From the NCBI GenBank assembly GCA_019118275.1, contig DWZH01000055.1, forward strand, positions 1 to 53,951: a stretch of DNA of 53,951 nucleotides, in the 5' to 3' direction. Position 1 is the first letter of the stretch, and the number at the start of each line of letters is the position of its first letter. The stretch comes from Candidatus Brachybacterium merdavium. Its GTDB lineage: Bacteria > Actinomycetota > Actinomycetes > Actinomycetales > Dermabacteraceae. Position numbers and translations under genes: made by a program. The notes below the pieces were generated by a model. It saw nothing but the letters and a program-made list of their open reading frames with translations. It ran no database searches and was not told where the DNA came from. Below are positions 41,891 through 49,857 of this stretch, in pieces.

Positions 41891-43113
41891 CGGTTCAGGA
41901 CCCAGTCCAGGTCCAGGCGCGCGAAGACGATCTCCTCGTCGTCACCCTCGTACATCAAGGCGTACTCGTCGCGTCCGGTCGCGATGATCACCGAATACTG
42001 GCAGGCGCCGGGCTTGAACAGGCGCTTTCGCACCCAGGTGGCCCCGTCGTCGGTCGACAGCTCGACCGACCCGTCGACCCGGTCGCTGGGAAGGCTGTCC
42101 GCATGGGAGAACAGCAGCCACTTCGCCTTCGAGGAGCCCTCGGGCGCATCGGGGTAGGCCCGCGTGATGTGAGCGTTGTTGCCCGGGTCGACCAGCGCAG
42201 GATCCCGGTGCAGGCCCTCCCAGGTGGCGCCCCCGTCGTGGCTGAGGGCGACCCAGCGGTGGCCGGTGCGCACGTGCTCACGGGAATTCATCATCAGCGT
42301 GCCGTCGGAGAGCTCGACGACCTTGTTCTCGTCCATGGCCTTCCCGACCGGCTCTCCCATCTGCCAGGTGCGGCCATGGTCATCGGAGAACACCGAGTAG
42401 GCCTGGACGATCTCCGCGCCGTCCGCGCTGCCCTCATCGCGGAAGAAGCCTGCGTACTGCTGGACGAGGCGGCCGCGATAGCTGCCGTAGCGCAGCTGGA
42501 TCCCGGCCCCGGAGGTGGCGAAGGCGGCGCGGCAGTTCCCGGGCTTGACGACCTCGGTGACGGAGCGCGCGCTCCAGGTGCGGCCGGAGTCCTCGCTGAC
42601 GCTGACGGCGGCGCTGAGGACGTCGCGGTCCTCGTCGTCGGTGCCGTAGGCGCTGTCCCACACGCCGGCGTCCTTGGAGAAGACGTGGAAGCAGAAGATC
42701 AGTCCCGTCTCGCGGTCGACCACATAGGAGGGGTCGCTGTAGCCCAGCTTCTCGCCGGGAACGTCGGACTCGAGGCCCTCGCGGATGACCGTCGGCCCAT
42801 CCCAGGTGCGGCCGCCGTCACGCGAGCGTCGCTGCCACAGGGAGTTCGGCGCCGGGGCGTCGCCGTGCTCGGGTCGCTTGTCGAAGGCCGCCAGGAGATC
42901 ACCGTTGGGAGCCACCGCGATCGCCGGGATGCGGAAGTTGTCCACGCCCCAGTCGCCCGGCGCGGCGAGGACCTGCTCCTCGTAGACGCCGTGGCGGCGA
43001 CCGTTGTCCTTCGGCGGCGGCAGCGCAGCGGCGCTCGTTGCGGTCAGCCCGAGACCGGCCAGGACGCCGGCCGAACCGAACAGGCCGCGGCGGGTGACGG
43101 GGGTGCTGCTCAT
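41887..43113 (-). CDS. Secreted sialidase (GH33) with Tat signal
   Basis: 408 residues. The Tat signal is TRRGLFGSAGVLAGLGLTAT, with cleavage likely near SAAA-L. The catalytic domain is close in pattern to Micromonospora NedA: FRIPAIAVAPNGDLLAAFD, acid/base Asp in EHGDAPAPNSLWQRRS, Glu in MDENKVVELSDG, Arg in MNSREHVR and in DPGNNAHITRAYP, nucleophile Tyr in GACQYSVIIA. Five Asp-boxes (SRDGGRTW, SEDSGRTW, SDDHGRTW and others). No lipobox, sortase motif or carbohydrate-binding domain, so it is released. It frees sialic acid from host glycans for the transporter in the same operon. GAGGAGGA precedes ATG 43113. Confidence 0.95.
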   Translation of the reverse strand: MSSTPVTRRGLFGSAGVLAGLGLTATSAAALPPPKDNGRRHGVYEEQVLAAPGDWGVDNFRIPAIAVAPNGDLLAAFDKRPEHGDAPAPNSLWQRRSRDGGRTWDGPTVIREGLESDVPGEKLGYSDPSYVVDRETGLIFCFHVFSKDAGVWDSAYGTDDEDRDVLSAAVSVSEDSGRTWSARSVTEVVKPGNCRAAFATSGAGIQLRYGSYRGRLVQQYAGFFRDEGSADGAEIVQAYSVFSDDHGRTWQMGEPVGKAMDENKVVELSDGTLMMNSREHVRTGHRWVALSHDGGATWEGLHRDPALVDPGNNAHITRAYPDAPEGSSKAKWLLFSHADSLPSDRVDGSVELSTDDGATWVRKRLFKPGACQYSVIIATGRDEYALMYEGDDEEIVFARLDLDWVLNR

Positions 43114-43172
43114 GAGTCCTCCTCGGTGGGGGTGGGGACAGAACGTGCGGTGTCCTGCCGTGATCAATGCGT

Positions 43173-43865
43173 TCAGGGCTCGTCGGGGGACGTCACAGCC
43201 TTCCGGAACCAGGTGGTCAGCGACGTGGGATGGGTGATGGCGGTGCCGACGGCCACGGCGGAGGCGCCGGCCTCGCGGGCGGCGCGGGCATGGGCGGTGG
43301 TGTGCACGCGGCCCTCTGCGACCAGCATGGCGGGGCCGGGCAGCTGATCTGCCAGCTCTTCGATCAGTGCCAGGTCGGGACCGTCGGTGCGGGGGCGCGC
43401 CTCGGTGTAGCCGGCCAGGGTGGTGCCGATGATCTCGACCCCGGCGTCGGCGGCGATCAGAGCCGACTCGAGGCTGTCGCAGTCGGCCATCAGCGGCCCG
43501 TCGAAGCGGGTCCGCACAGCCTCGACGGTCTCGGTGAAGGTGCGGCCGTCGGGGCGGGGACGGGTGGTGCCATCCAGGGCGAGGATGTCCGCGCCGGCGT
43601 CGATCACTGCCAGGCAGTGCTCGAGGGTGGGAGTGATCAGCACGCCCTCGGTGCCGTCCTTCCAGATCCCGATCACGGGGACCTCCACCGCGGCGCCGAT
43701 GCAGGCGATGTCCTCCAGGCCCTGGGCGCGCACCGCGCTCGCCCCGCCGGCCTCCACGGCGGCGGCGACCTGCGCCATGGTGCCGGGATCGCGCATCGGC
43801 TCACCGGGGTAGGCCTGGCAGGAGACGATCAGGGTGCCCTCGAGGGGAGCGAGGAGGGGGTGCAT
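43173..43865 (-). CDS. nanE: N-acetylmannosamine-6-phosphate 2-epimerase
   Basis: 230 residues, TIM barrel of the NanE family: VSCQAYPGEPMRDPGTMAQV, AGGASAVRAQGLEDIACI, VIGIWKDG (catalytic Lys region), ADILALDGTTRPRPDG and LMADCDSLESALIA. It converts ManNAc-6-P to GlcNAc-6-P in the cytoplasm. It follows the ROK kinase gene by 44 bases and precedes the exported sialidase by 59 bases, on the same strand, as part of the sialic acid operon. NagA and NagB for the next steps are not in the window. Confidence 0.95.
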   Translation of the reverse strand: MHPLLAPLEGTLIVSCQAYPGEPMRDPGTMAQVAAAVEAGGASAVRAQGLEDIACIGAAVEVPVIGIWKDGTEGVLITPTLEHCLAVIDAGADILALDGTTRPRPDGRTFTETVEAVRTRFDGPLMADCDSLESALIAADAGVEIIGTTLAGYTEARPRTDGPDLALIEELADQLPGPAMLVAEGRVHTTAHARAAREAGASAVAVGTAITHPTSLTTWFRKAVTSPDEP

Positions 43866-43909
43866 GAGAGTCCTTCCGGAAGGGTGGGCGGTCCGGTGAT
43901 CGGGGGCGG

Positions 43910-44839
43910 TCAGGTGGCAGAGAGATCCCGGGCCCGGGCGGCGGCGCCGAGCAGGGCGGCATGGCTGCCGGCCCGGGCCGGCAGCATCGGGGTCTCGGCC
44001 ACGACGTCCATCGCGTCGTGGGCGAGCCCGGCATCGAGGGCGGTGCGCCAGGGGCTCTCGGCCTCGGTGACGCCCCCGGTCAGGGCCACCACCTCGGCGT
44101 CCAGGACATTCAGCACACCGCCGACGACCCGGCCGGTGGCGAACCCGGCGATCCGGTAGGCCTCGGCGGCGGCGTCGTCCCCGGCCGCCGCGGCGCGGGC
44201 GAGGGCGTGCCCGTCGGCCGGGGTGCGGCCATGCTGGTCACGGGCGCCCAGACGGGCGGCCAGCCGCACGATCCCCGGGCCGGAGGCCAGGCCCTCGAGG
44301 TGCCCGCTCCGGCCGCAGGGGCACGGGACGCCCTGCGCCTCGGGCACCGGCAGGTGACCGATGTGCCCGGCCGCCCCGCGGGCGCCGAGGATCACCTCGC
44401 CATCCCGGACGTGGCAGCCGCCGATCCCGGTGCCCACGGCCATCAGCAGCATCGAGGAGCGGCCGGCGCCGACTCCGGAACGTGCCTCGCCCAGGCCGTG
44501 GGCGTGCACATCGTTCAGGACGGCCACCGGCACCCCGAAGCGTTCGGCGAAGGGGCCGGCCAGATCCGTGCCGGCCCAGGCGGTCAGCGACCCCGTGGCG
44601 TGCGTGACACGGCCGCGGTCGGTATCGATCACGCCGGCCGAGGCGATGCCCACGGCGCGCAGCCGCGGTTTGCCCCGCACCTGCTCGGACACCTCGAGGG
44701 CGGCAGCGATGACCGCCTCCGGGCCGGCAGCGGCGGGGGTGGCGAGAGTGGCCACCTCGTCGATGCCGCCCGGACCCACCAGCGCCGCGGCGATGCTGGT
44801 GCCGCCGATGTCGAGCGCGAGCACCGGGTGCTCAGGCAC
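43910..44839 (-). CDS. nanK: ROK-family N-acetylmannosamine kinase
   Basis: 309 residues. ATP loop LALDIGGTSIAAALV, catalytic Asp in VLNDVHAHGLGE, phosphate loop AVGTGIGGCHV, and the ROK signature GARGAAGHIGHLPV followed by CPCGRSGHLE. The zinc cluster normally reads C-x-C-G-x-x-G-C; here the last Cys is His. It makes ManNAc-6-P from ManNAc. Its start overlaps the nanA stop by 8 bases. ROK kinases vary in substrate; the nan context fixes the call. Confidence 0.92.
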   Translation of the reverse strand: MPEHPVLALDIGGTSIAAALVGPGGIDEVATLATPAAAGPEAVIAAALEVSEQVRGKPRLRAVGIASAGVIDTDRGRVTHATGSLTAWAGTDLAGPFAERFGVPVAVLNDVHAHGLGEARSGVGAGRSSMLLMAVGTGIGGCHVRDGEVILGARGAAGHIGHLPVPEAQGVPCPCGRSGHLEGLASGPGIVRLAARLGARDQHGRTPADGHALARAAAAGDDAAAEAYRIAGFATGRVVGGVLNVLDAEVVALTGGVTEAESPWRTALDAGLAHDAMDVVAETPMLPARAGSHAALLGAAARARDLSAT

Positions 44840-45782
44840 GGGCGCCCTCCAGCAACCCCGTCTGCTCGAGGATGGTCCGGATCCGCGCCACGACCTCCGC
44901 GTCGTCGATGGGGGACATCGGTGTGGCCATCACATTGGTCGACAGCACTCCCAGCTCCCGCAGGGCCGTCTTGAAGGCGCCCACGCCGGCGGCCGGCCCG
45001 GTCTTCCCGACGGGCTGGAAGACGATCTCGAACAGGGCCGCCAGACGTTCCTGCTCGGTCCGGACCTGCTCCCAGTCGCCCGCCCTCGCCGCCCGGTGCA
45101 TCCGCACGTAACCGCCCGGATCGACGTTGCCCAGCCCCGGGACGGAGCCCGCGGCCCCGGCCAGGTAGGCACCGTCGACGACCACCTCGTGACCGGTCAG
45201 CAGGGTCAGAGGGGAACCGGAAGCCCGGTTCATGCCGGCGAGCCGACGGAAGGAGACGTCGTCGCCGCTGGAATCCTTCACACCGGTGATCACGCCGTCG
45301 GCGCCGAGGGCGACCAGGTGCTGGGGGGAGAGCTTGGCGTGCACGCACACGGGGATGTCGTAGGCCCACACCGGGGCATCAGCGGCCGCGGCCACGGCGC
45401 GGAAATGGGCATCGATCTCCTCCGGTCCGGTGACCGCGTAGAAGGGAGCGGTGGCCACGTACCCGCCCAGGTCGAAGCGTTCGGCGGCGCGCAGGTGCTG
45501 GATCACCCGGCGTGTCTGCGTGTCGATCACGCCGGCGATCACCGGCACCTGGCCGGCGACGGTCCCGGTGACGGCCTCGAGCACCTCGGCCCGCTGGGCG
45601 TCGTCGAAGAAGGCGATCTCCCCGCTCGAGCCCAGTGCGAAGATCCCGTCGACGCCGGCCTCGAGCAGGCGTGTCACCAGGCGCTCCAGGGAGGGGCGGT
45701 CGAGCTGTCCGTCGGCGGTGAGCGGGGTCAGCAGGGGAGGGATCACGCCGGTGAGGGGCGCGGGAGCGGAAGTGCTGGTCAT
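44832..45782 (-). CDS. nanA: N-acetylneuraminate lyase (DapA/NanA family)
   Basis: 316 residues, class I aldolase barrel. FALGSSGEIAFF is the carboxylate loop, Tyr141 is in WAYDIPVCVHAKL, and Schiff-base Lys169 is in ITGVKDSSGDD. It splits sialic acid into ManNAc and pyruvate. The Lys region looks more like dihydrodipicolinate synthase-type members than E. coli NanA, but position in the operon between the transporter and nanK/nanE makes lyase the best call. The start ATG 45782 follows GAAGGAGATCC. Confidence 0.9.
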   Translation of the reverse strand: MTSTSAPAPLTGVIPPLLTPLTADGQLDRPSLERLVTRLLEAGVDGIFALGSSGEIAFFDDAQRAEVLEAVTGTVAGQVPVIAGVIDTQTRRVIQHLRAAERFDLGGYVATAPFYAVTGPEEIDAHFRAVAAAADAPVWAYDIPVCVHAKLSPQHLVALGADGVITGVKDSSGDDVSFRRLAGMNRASGSPLTLLTGHEVVVDGAYLAGAAGSVPGLGNVDPGGYVRMHRAARAGDWEQVRTEQERLAALFEIVFQPVGKTGPAAGVGAFKTALRELGVLSTNVMATPMSPIDDAEVVARIRTILEQTGLLEGARA

Positions 45783-45860
45783 AGGGATCGGATCTCCTTC
45801 TGAGGTGAATCAGGGGCCGGGGCGCAGGGGGCCGACCGGCTGGTCAGGGGCGGCGCGCGG

Positions 45861-46661
45861 TCACAGCAGGCTGGGGGCGGCGGCGAGCAGGCTGCGGGTG
45901 TACTCGTCGCGGGCCCGTTCGAAGATCTGGCCGACAGTGCCCTGCTCGATGATCTTCCCGCGGTTCATCACGGCGATCGTGTCGGAGACGAAACGCACCG
46001 TGGAGATGTCATGGGAGATGAACACCAGGCCCAGGCCGAACTCGCTCTTGAGGTCCATCAGCAGGTTCAGCACCTGCGCCCGGACCGAGACGTCCAGGGC
46101 GCTGGTCGGCTCGTCGGCCACGATGATCTCCGGCTCCAGCGCCAGCGCCCGGGCGATCGCCACGCGCTGGCGCTGACCGCCCGAGATCTGGCGCGGCAGC
46201 ACGTCCATCGCGGACTGGGGCAGCCCCACCAGGTGCAGCAGCTCGCGCACCCGCTCCAGCCGCTGGGGCTCGGTGCCGATGCCGTGGACCCGCAGCGGGT
46301 CCAGCAGCGTCTCCTTGACGGCCAGGCGCGGGTTCAGCGCGGTCGAGGGGTCCTGGAAGACGACCGAGACGGTGCGTCCCAGCTCCTTGCGGGTGCCGCG
46401 GGAGCGGCGCATGGGCCGGCCGTGGAAGTGCACCTTCCCGGAGGTCACGGGCTGCAGGCCGGTCATCACCCGGGCCAGGGTCGACTTGCCGGACCCTGAC
46501 TCACCGACGACGCCGAGCACCTCGCCGCGCCGCACCGAGGCGCTGACGCCGTCGACCGCCCGGATGGTGTCGGGCCGCAGCAGCCCGCCGGTGCGCAGCT
46601 TGTGGACGACGTGGACGTCCGTCAGCTCGATCACCGGGACGCTGGTCCGTTGCTGGTTCAT
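45861..46661 (-). CDS. ABC transporter ATPase, oligopeptide/SatD-type (sialic acid uptake)
   Basis: 266 residues. Walker A GVVGESGSGKSTLARV, signature QISGGQRQRVAIARALAL, Walker B IIVADEPTSALDVSVRAQ, H-loop FISHDISTVR, and the oligopeptide-ABC tail (DEYTRSLLAAAPSLL). It pairs with the ATPase half of the fusion protein encoded just upstream. ATG 46661 overlaps the upstream stop as TGATG; GTG 46664 is the other option. With its neighbours it matches the SatABCD/SiaEFGI type of sialic acid importer in Haemophilus ducreyi and Corynebacterium. Confidence 0.92.
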   Translation of the reverse strand: MNQQRTSVPVIELTDVHVVHKLRTGGLLRPDTIRAVDGVSASVRRGEVLGVVGESGSGKSTLARVMTGLQPVTSGKVHFHGRPMRRSRGTRKELGRTVSVVFQDPSTALNPRLAVKETLLDPLRVHGIGTEPQRLERVRELLHLVGLPQSAMDVLPRQISGGQRQRVAIARALALEPEIIVADEPTSALDVSVRAQVLNLLMDLKSEFGLGLVFISHDISTVRFVSDTIAVMNRGKIIEQGTVGQIFERARDEYTRSLLAAAPSLL

Positions 46662-48730
46662 CACTTGCCTCCCTCGAGGGACGTGAACGCAGGGGGCACG
46701 GCCCCGGTGGTGGCGACGCGGTGGTCGCTGCCGTCGAGCTGCACCAGGCGCGGTCGCGCAGTCGGGTCGGCCGCGGGGTCGACGGAGCGCGGTGCGAAAC
46801 GGTCGCCGCGGGCGAAATCGCGCGGGGAGGGCACGGTGCCCGGCACCTGGTGCAGACGCTCCGCGCCCGCCTCGATGGACAGCACCGAACCCAACAGACC
46901 GCGGGTGTACTCGTGCCGCGGATCGATCAGCAGGTCATGGGTGGAGGCCTGCTCGACCACCTGGCCGGCGTACATCACGGTGATGTGGTGTGCCATCTGC
47001 GCCACCAGCGCCAGATCGTGGCTGACGAACACCATCGCGAAGCCCAGCTCCTCGCGCAGTTCGCCCAGCAGGTCCACGACCTGCTTCTGGACCGTGACGT
47101 CCAGAGCGGTGGTGGGCTCGTCGGCAATCACCAGGGAGGGGTCGCGGGTCAGGGCCATCGCGATCAGCACGCGCTGGCGCTGCCCGCCCGAGAGCTCATG
47201 CGGATAGGCGGCGAGCGTGCGCCCGGCGTCGAGGCCGACCAGATCCAGCAGGTCCTCCGCGCTGCGGGTGCCGCCGCGACTGGTCAGCTGCTTCAGCTGC
47301 GAACGGATCAGCATCGACGGGTTCAGCGAGCTCAGCGCGTCCTGGTAGATCATGGCGATCTCATGGCCGCGCCGGGCGTTGAGCTTCGCCGGTGACAGGC
47401 TCAGCAGGTCCGTGCCGCCCAGGCGCACCTGACCCGAGATCCGGGCCGTGCGGGGCAGCAGCCCCATCATGGCCAGCGCGGTCACCGACTTTCCCGATCC
47501 GGATTCACCGACCAGACCCATGGTCTCTCCGGGGCGCACCCGGAACGAGGCCCCGTCGACGATGTCGATGTCGCCATGGGCGGCGGGGAAGGCCACCCGC
47601 AGATCCTCGACCTCCAGCAGCGGCTCCGCCTCCACCACGGGACGGTCGCCCCGCTCGCTCTCCCGCACCCGCAGCCGGGTCAGGGATTCCATCAGCAGAC
47701 GGTGCGCGGTCTCCTCGTCGGTGGCTCCCAGCACGGCCTCGCCGTCCAGCTCGGGACGGCCCGGATCCGCATCCGGTACGGGGCCCGCCGCGCCGGCCTC
47801 GACAGCGGCGTCCTCATCGCCTGGCCGGGCCATGGACTTCTCATCGGAGGCGACATCGGCGTTCGTGGTCACCCGGGGGCTGGCCAGGGCATCGGTCAGA
47901 CCCTCGGACAGGACGTTCAGGCTCAGCACCGTCAGCAGGATCATCAGGCCCGGGAAGAAGGTGGGCCACCACGAGCCGCTCAGCAGCACCGCCTGCCCAT
48001 CGGCCAGGATGTTGCCCCAGGACGGTTCGGGCGGCTGCACGCCGGCGTTGATGAACGACAGCGAGGCCTCGAGGATGATCGCGTCGGCCACCAGCACCGT
48101 CGCGAACACCAGGATCGGGGCGATGCAGTTGCGGGCGACGTGCTTGAACAGGATCCAGGCGGTCGAGGCCCCCATCACCTGTGTGGCGGCCACGTAGTCC
48201 TCGCCGAACTGCGCCAGCACATTGGCGCGCACCACCCGGGCCAACTGCGGGACGTACAGGAAGCCGATCGCGAAGATGATCACCGGCAGCGAGTTGCCGA
48301 ACACGGCGACGAACACGGCGGCCAGCGCGATGCCGGGGAAGGACATGATCACGTCCAGGATGCGCATCAGCACCTCGGAGGCGAGCTTCGCGGCGGTCGC
48401 GGCGATCGAACCGATCACGGCGGCGACCACGAGAGCCCCGGCCGTGGCGGCCAGGCCGATCACCAGCGAGGAGCGGGTGCCGTGGAGGATGCGGGAGAAC
48501 ACGTCGCGACCGATCCGGTCGGTGCCGAACCAGTGCTCACCGCTGGGCGCCTGCACCGGGACGCCGGTGGACAGCGGATCATGCGGGGACGCGAGCGGGG
48601 CGGCCACCGCGGCCAGCGCCAGCAGCACCAGGAGGCCGAGCGCGATCTTGCTGGGCAGCGGCAGGGTGGCCAGTCCGCCGAGGGAGGCGCCGCTGACCGA
48701 CTGGAGGCGGGATCCGAGCTTGGGTCGCAT
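46661..48730 (-). CDS. ABC permease-ATPase fusion, SatC/SiaG-type
   Basis: 689 residues in one chain. Residues about 20-290 are a DppC-type permease (HWFGTDRIGRDVFSRILHGT; AATQVMGASTAWILFKHVAR, EAA loop; SFINAGVQPPEPSWGNIL). Residues about 290-375 are an acidic linker (RPGDEDAAVEAGAAGPVPDA). Residues 375-689 are a DppD-type ATPase: LVGESGSGKSVTALAMMGLL, ELSGGQRQRVLIAMAL, VIADEPTTALDVTVQ, FVSHDLALVAQMA. This fusion is the hallmark of the Sat sialic acid transporter. It starts 1 base after the first permease stop and overlaps the next ATPase. Confidence 0.95.
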   Translation of the reverse strand: MRPKLGSRLQSVSGASLGGLATLPLPSKIALGLLVLLALAAVAAPLASPHDPLSTGVPVQAPSGEHWFGTDRIGRDVFSRILHGTRSSLVIGLAATAGALVVAAVIGSIAATAAKLASEVLMRILDVIMSFPGIALAAVFVAVFGNSLPVIIFAIGFLYVPQLARVVRANVLAQFGEDYVAATQVMGASTAWILFKHVARNCIAPILVFATVLVADAIILEASLSFINAGVQPPEPSWGNILADGQAVLLSGSWWPTFFPGLMILLTVLSLNVLSEGLTDALASPRVTTNADVASDEKSMARPGDEDAAVEAGAAGPVPDADPGRPELDGEAVLGATDEETAHRLLMESLTRLRVRESERGDRPVVEAEPLLEVEDLRVAFPAAHGDIDIVDGASFRVRPGETMGLVGESGSGKSVTALAMMGLLPRTARISGQVRLGGTDLLSLSPAKLNARRGHEIAMIYQDALSSLNPSMLIRSQLKQLTSRGGTRSAEDLLDLVGLDAGRTLAAYPHELSGGQRQRVLIAMALTRDPSLVIADEPTTALDVTVQKQVVDLLGELREELGFAMVFVSHDLALVAQMAHHITVMYAGQVVEQASTHDLLIDPRHEYTRGLLGSVLSIEAGAERLHQVPGTVPSPRDFARGDRFAPRSVDPAADPTARPRLVQLDGSDHRVATTGAVPPAFTSLEGGK

Positions 48731-48731
48731 G

Positions 48732-49697
48732 TCAGATGCTCCTGATCCGGGGGTTGACGACGACGTACAGCAGATCGACCAGGATGTTCACCACGATGAA
48801 CGCGATCGCGACGGTGAGGGTCACGCCCTGCACCAGGAACACGTCGTTGCGGGTGACCCCGTCGAGGATCAGCTGACCCATCGCCTGGATGTTGAAGATG
48901 ATCTCGATGATGACCGCGCCGCCCATCAGGTAGCCCACCCGCAGGCCGAGCACGGTGATCGGGGTGATCAGCGCATTGCGCAGCACATTGCGCGAGACCA
49001 CCTCGGTGTAGGGCACCCCGGCGCCGACGGCGGTGCGCACGTAGTCACGCTCCAGCTCCTCGACCATCGCAGTGCGCACCACGCGGGTCAGGGAGCCCGC
49101 GACGGGGGCGGCCAGGGCGAAGGCCGGCAGGGCAATGTTGCGGAGCCAGGTGGCCGGGTCATCGAAGATGCTCACCCATCGGGTGACCAGCGCCGGGAAG
49201 GCACCCCACCCGCCGGGGATCTCTCCCAGCCACTGGATCAGCAGGATCGCGAGCCAGAACGATGGGGTGGCCAGGGCCCCGATCGAGACCACGCGGATGG
49301 CCTGGTCGACCCAGGTGTCCCGGAACAGCGCACCCAGCACGCCGAAGATCGCGGCGATCACCACCGCCATCGCCAGCCCCAGGAACGTGAGCTGGAGGGT
49401 GATGGGGAAGGCGCCGACGACCATGTCCAGCACCGGCACGTTGCCGCTGGAGGTCCCGAGATCTCCCTGGACCAGGCCGCCCAGGAAGGTGAAGTAGCGC
49501 AGCCACAGCGGGTCGTTGAGACCGTTCGCCTCGCGGTAGTTCTCCAGCGCCTGCGGGGAGGCGGACTCTCCGAGGGCGAGGCGCGCCGGGTCCGCGGGGG
49601 AGAAGGACATCACCACGAACACCAGCAGCGTGACGCCGATGACCATCAGCGGCAGCGCGACGAGTCGGCGCCCGATCAGGCGGATGAGATGGGACAC
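48732..49697 (-). CDS. ABC permease, DppB/SatB-type (sialic acid uptake)
   Basis: 321 residues with six TM helices. DppB marks: IGRRLVALPLMVIGVTLLVF, VMSFSPADPARLALGESASP, YVRTAVGAGVPYTEVVSRNV (EAA loop) and LMGGAVIIEIIFNIQAMGQL. It forms the channel with the permease half of the fusion protein. GTG 49697 has GGAGGAG 4 bases upstream. A gap of 160 bases separates it from the binding-protein gene, and that gap holds a strong stem-loop (49809-49852). Confidence 0.95.
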   Translation of the reverse strand: MSHLIRLIGRRLVALPLMVIGVTLLVFVVMSFSPADPARLALGESASPQALENYREANGLNDPLWLRYFTFLGGLVQGDLGTSSGNVPVLDMVVGAFPITLQLTFLGLAMAVVIAAIFGVLGALFRDTWVDQAIRVVSIGALATPSFWLAILLIQWLGEIPGGWGAFPALVTRWVSIFDDPATWLRNIALPAFALAAPVAGSLTRVVRTAMVEELERDYVRTAVGAGVPYTEVVSRNVLRNALITPITVLGLRVGYLMGGAVIIEIIFNIQAMGQLILDGVTRNDVFLVQGVTLTVAIAFIVVNILVDLLYVVVNPRIRSI

Positions 49698-49808
49698 GAG
49701 CTCCTCCAGAGCATGACCGCCAGTCCCGCCACGGGGCGGGATCAGCGGGGAGCGGATCGTGGGGACGGTGGGCTGACGATGCGGCGGGCCGCAGGGACAG
49801 GGCGAGGG

Positions 49809-49852
49809 CCGGTGCCCGGCAGAGCGCGGAGGGCGGCTGCACCGGGCACCGG
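49809..49852 (-). promoter_or_regulatory. Intercistronic stem-loop between binding protein and permease genes
   Basis: CCGGTGCCCGG and CCGGGCACCGG form an 11-bp perfect stem with a 22-nt loop, 5 bases after the binding-protein stop codon. A smaller stem (TCCCGCC/GGCGGGA) follows at 49724-49741. Such stems after binding-protein genes protect the upstream mRNA end or cause partial termination, so more binding protein than permease is made. Confidence 0.6.
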
Positions 49853-49857
49853 GAGGG

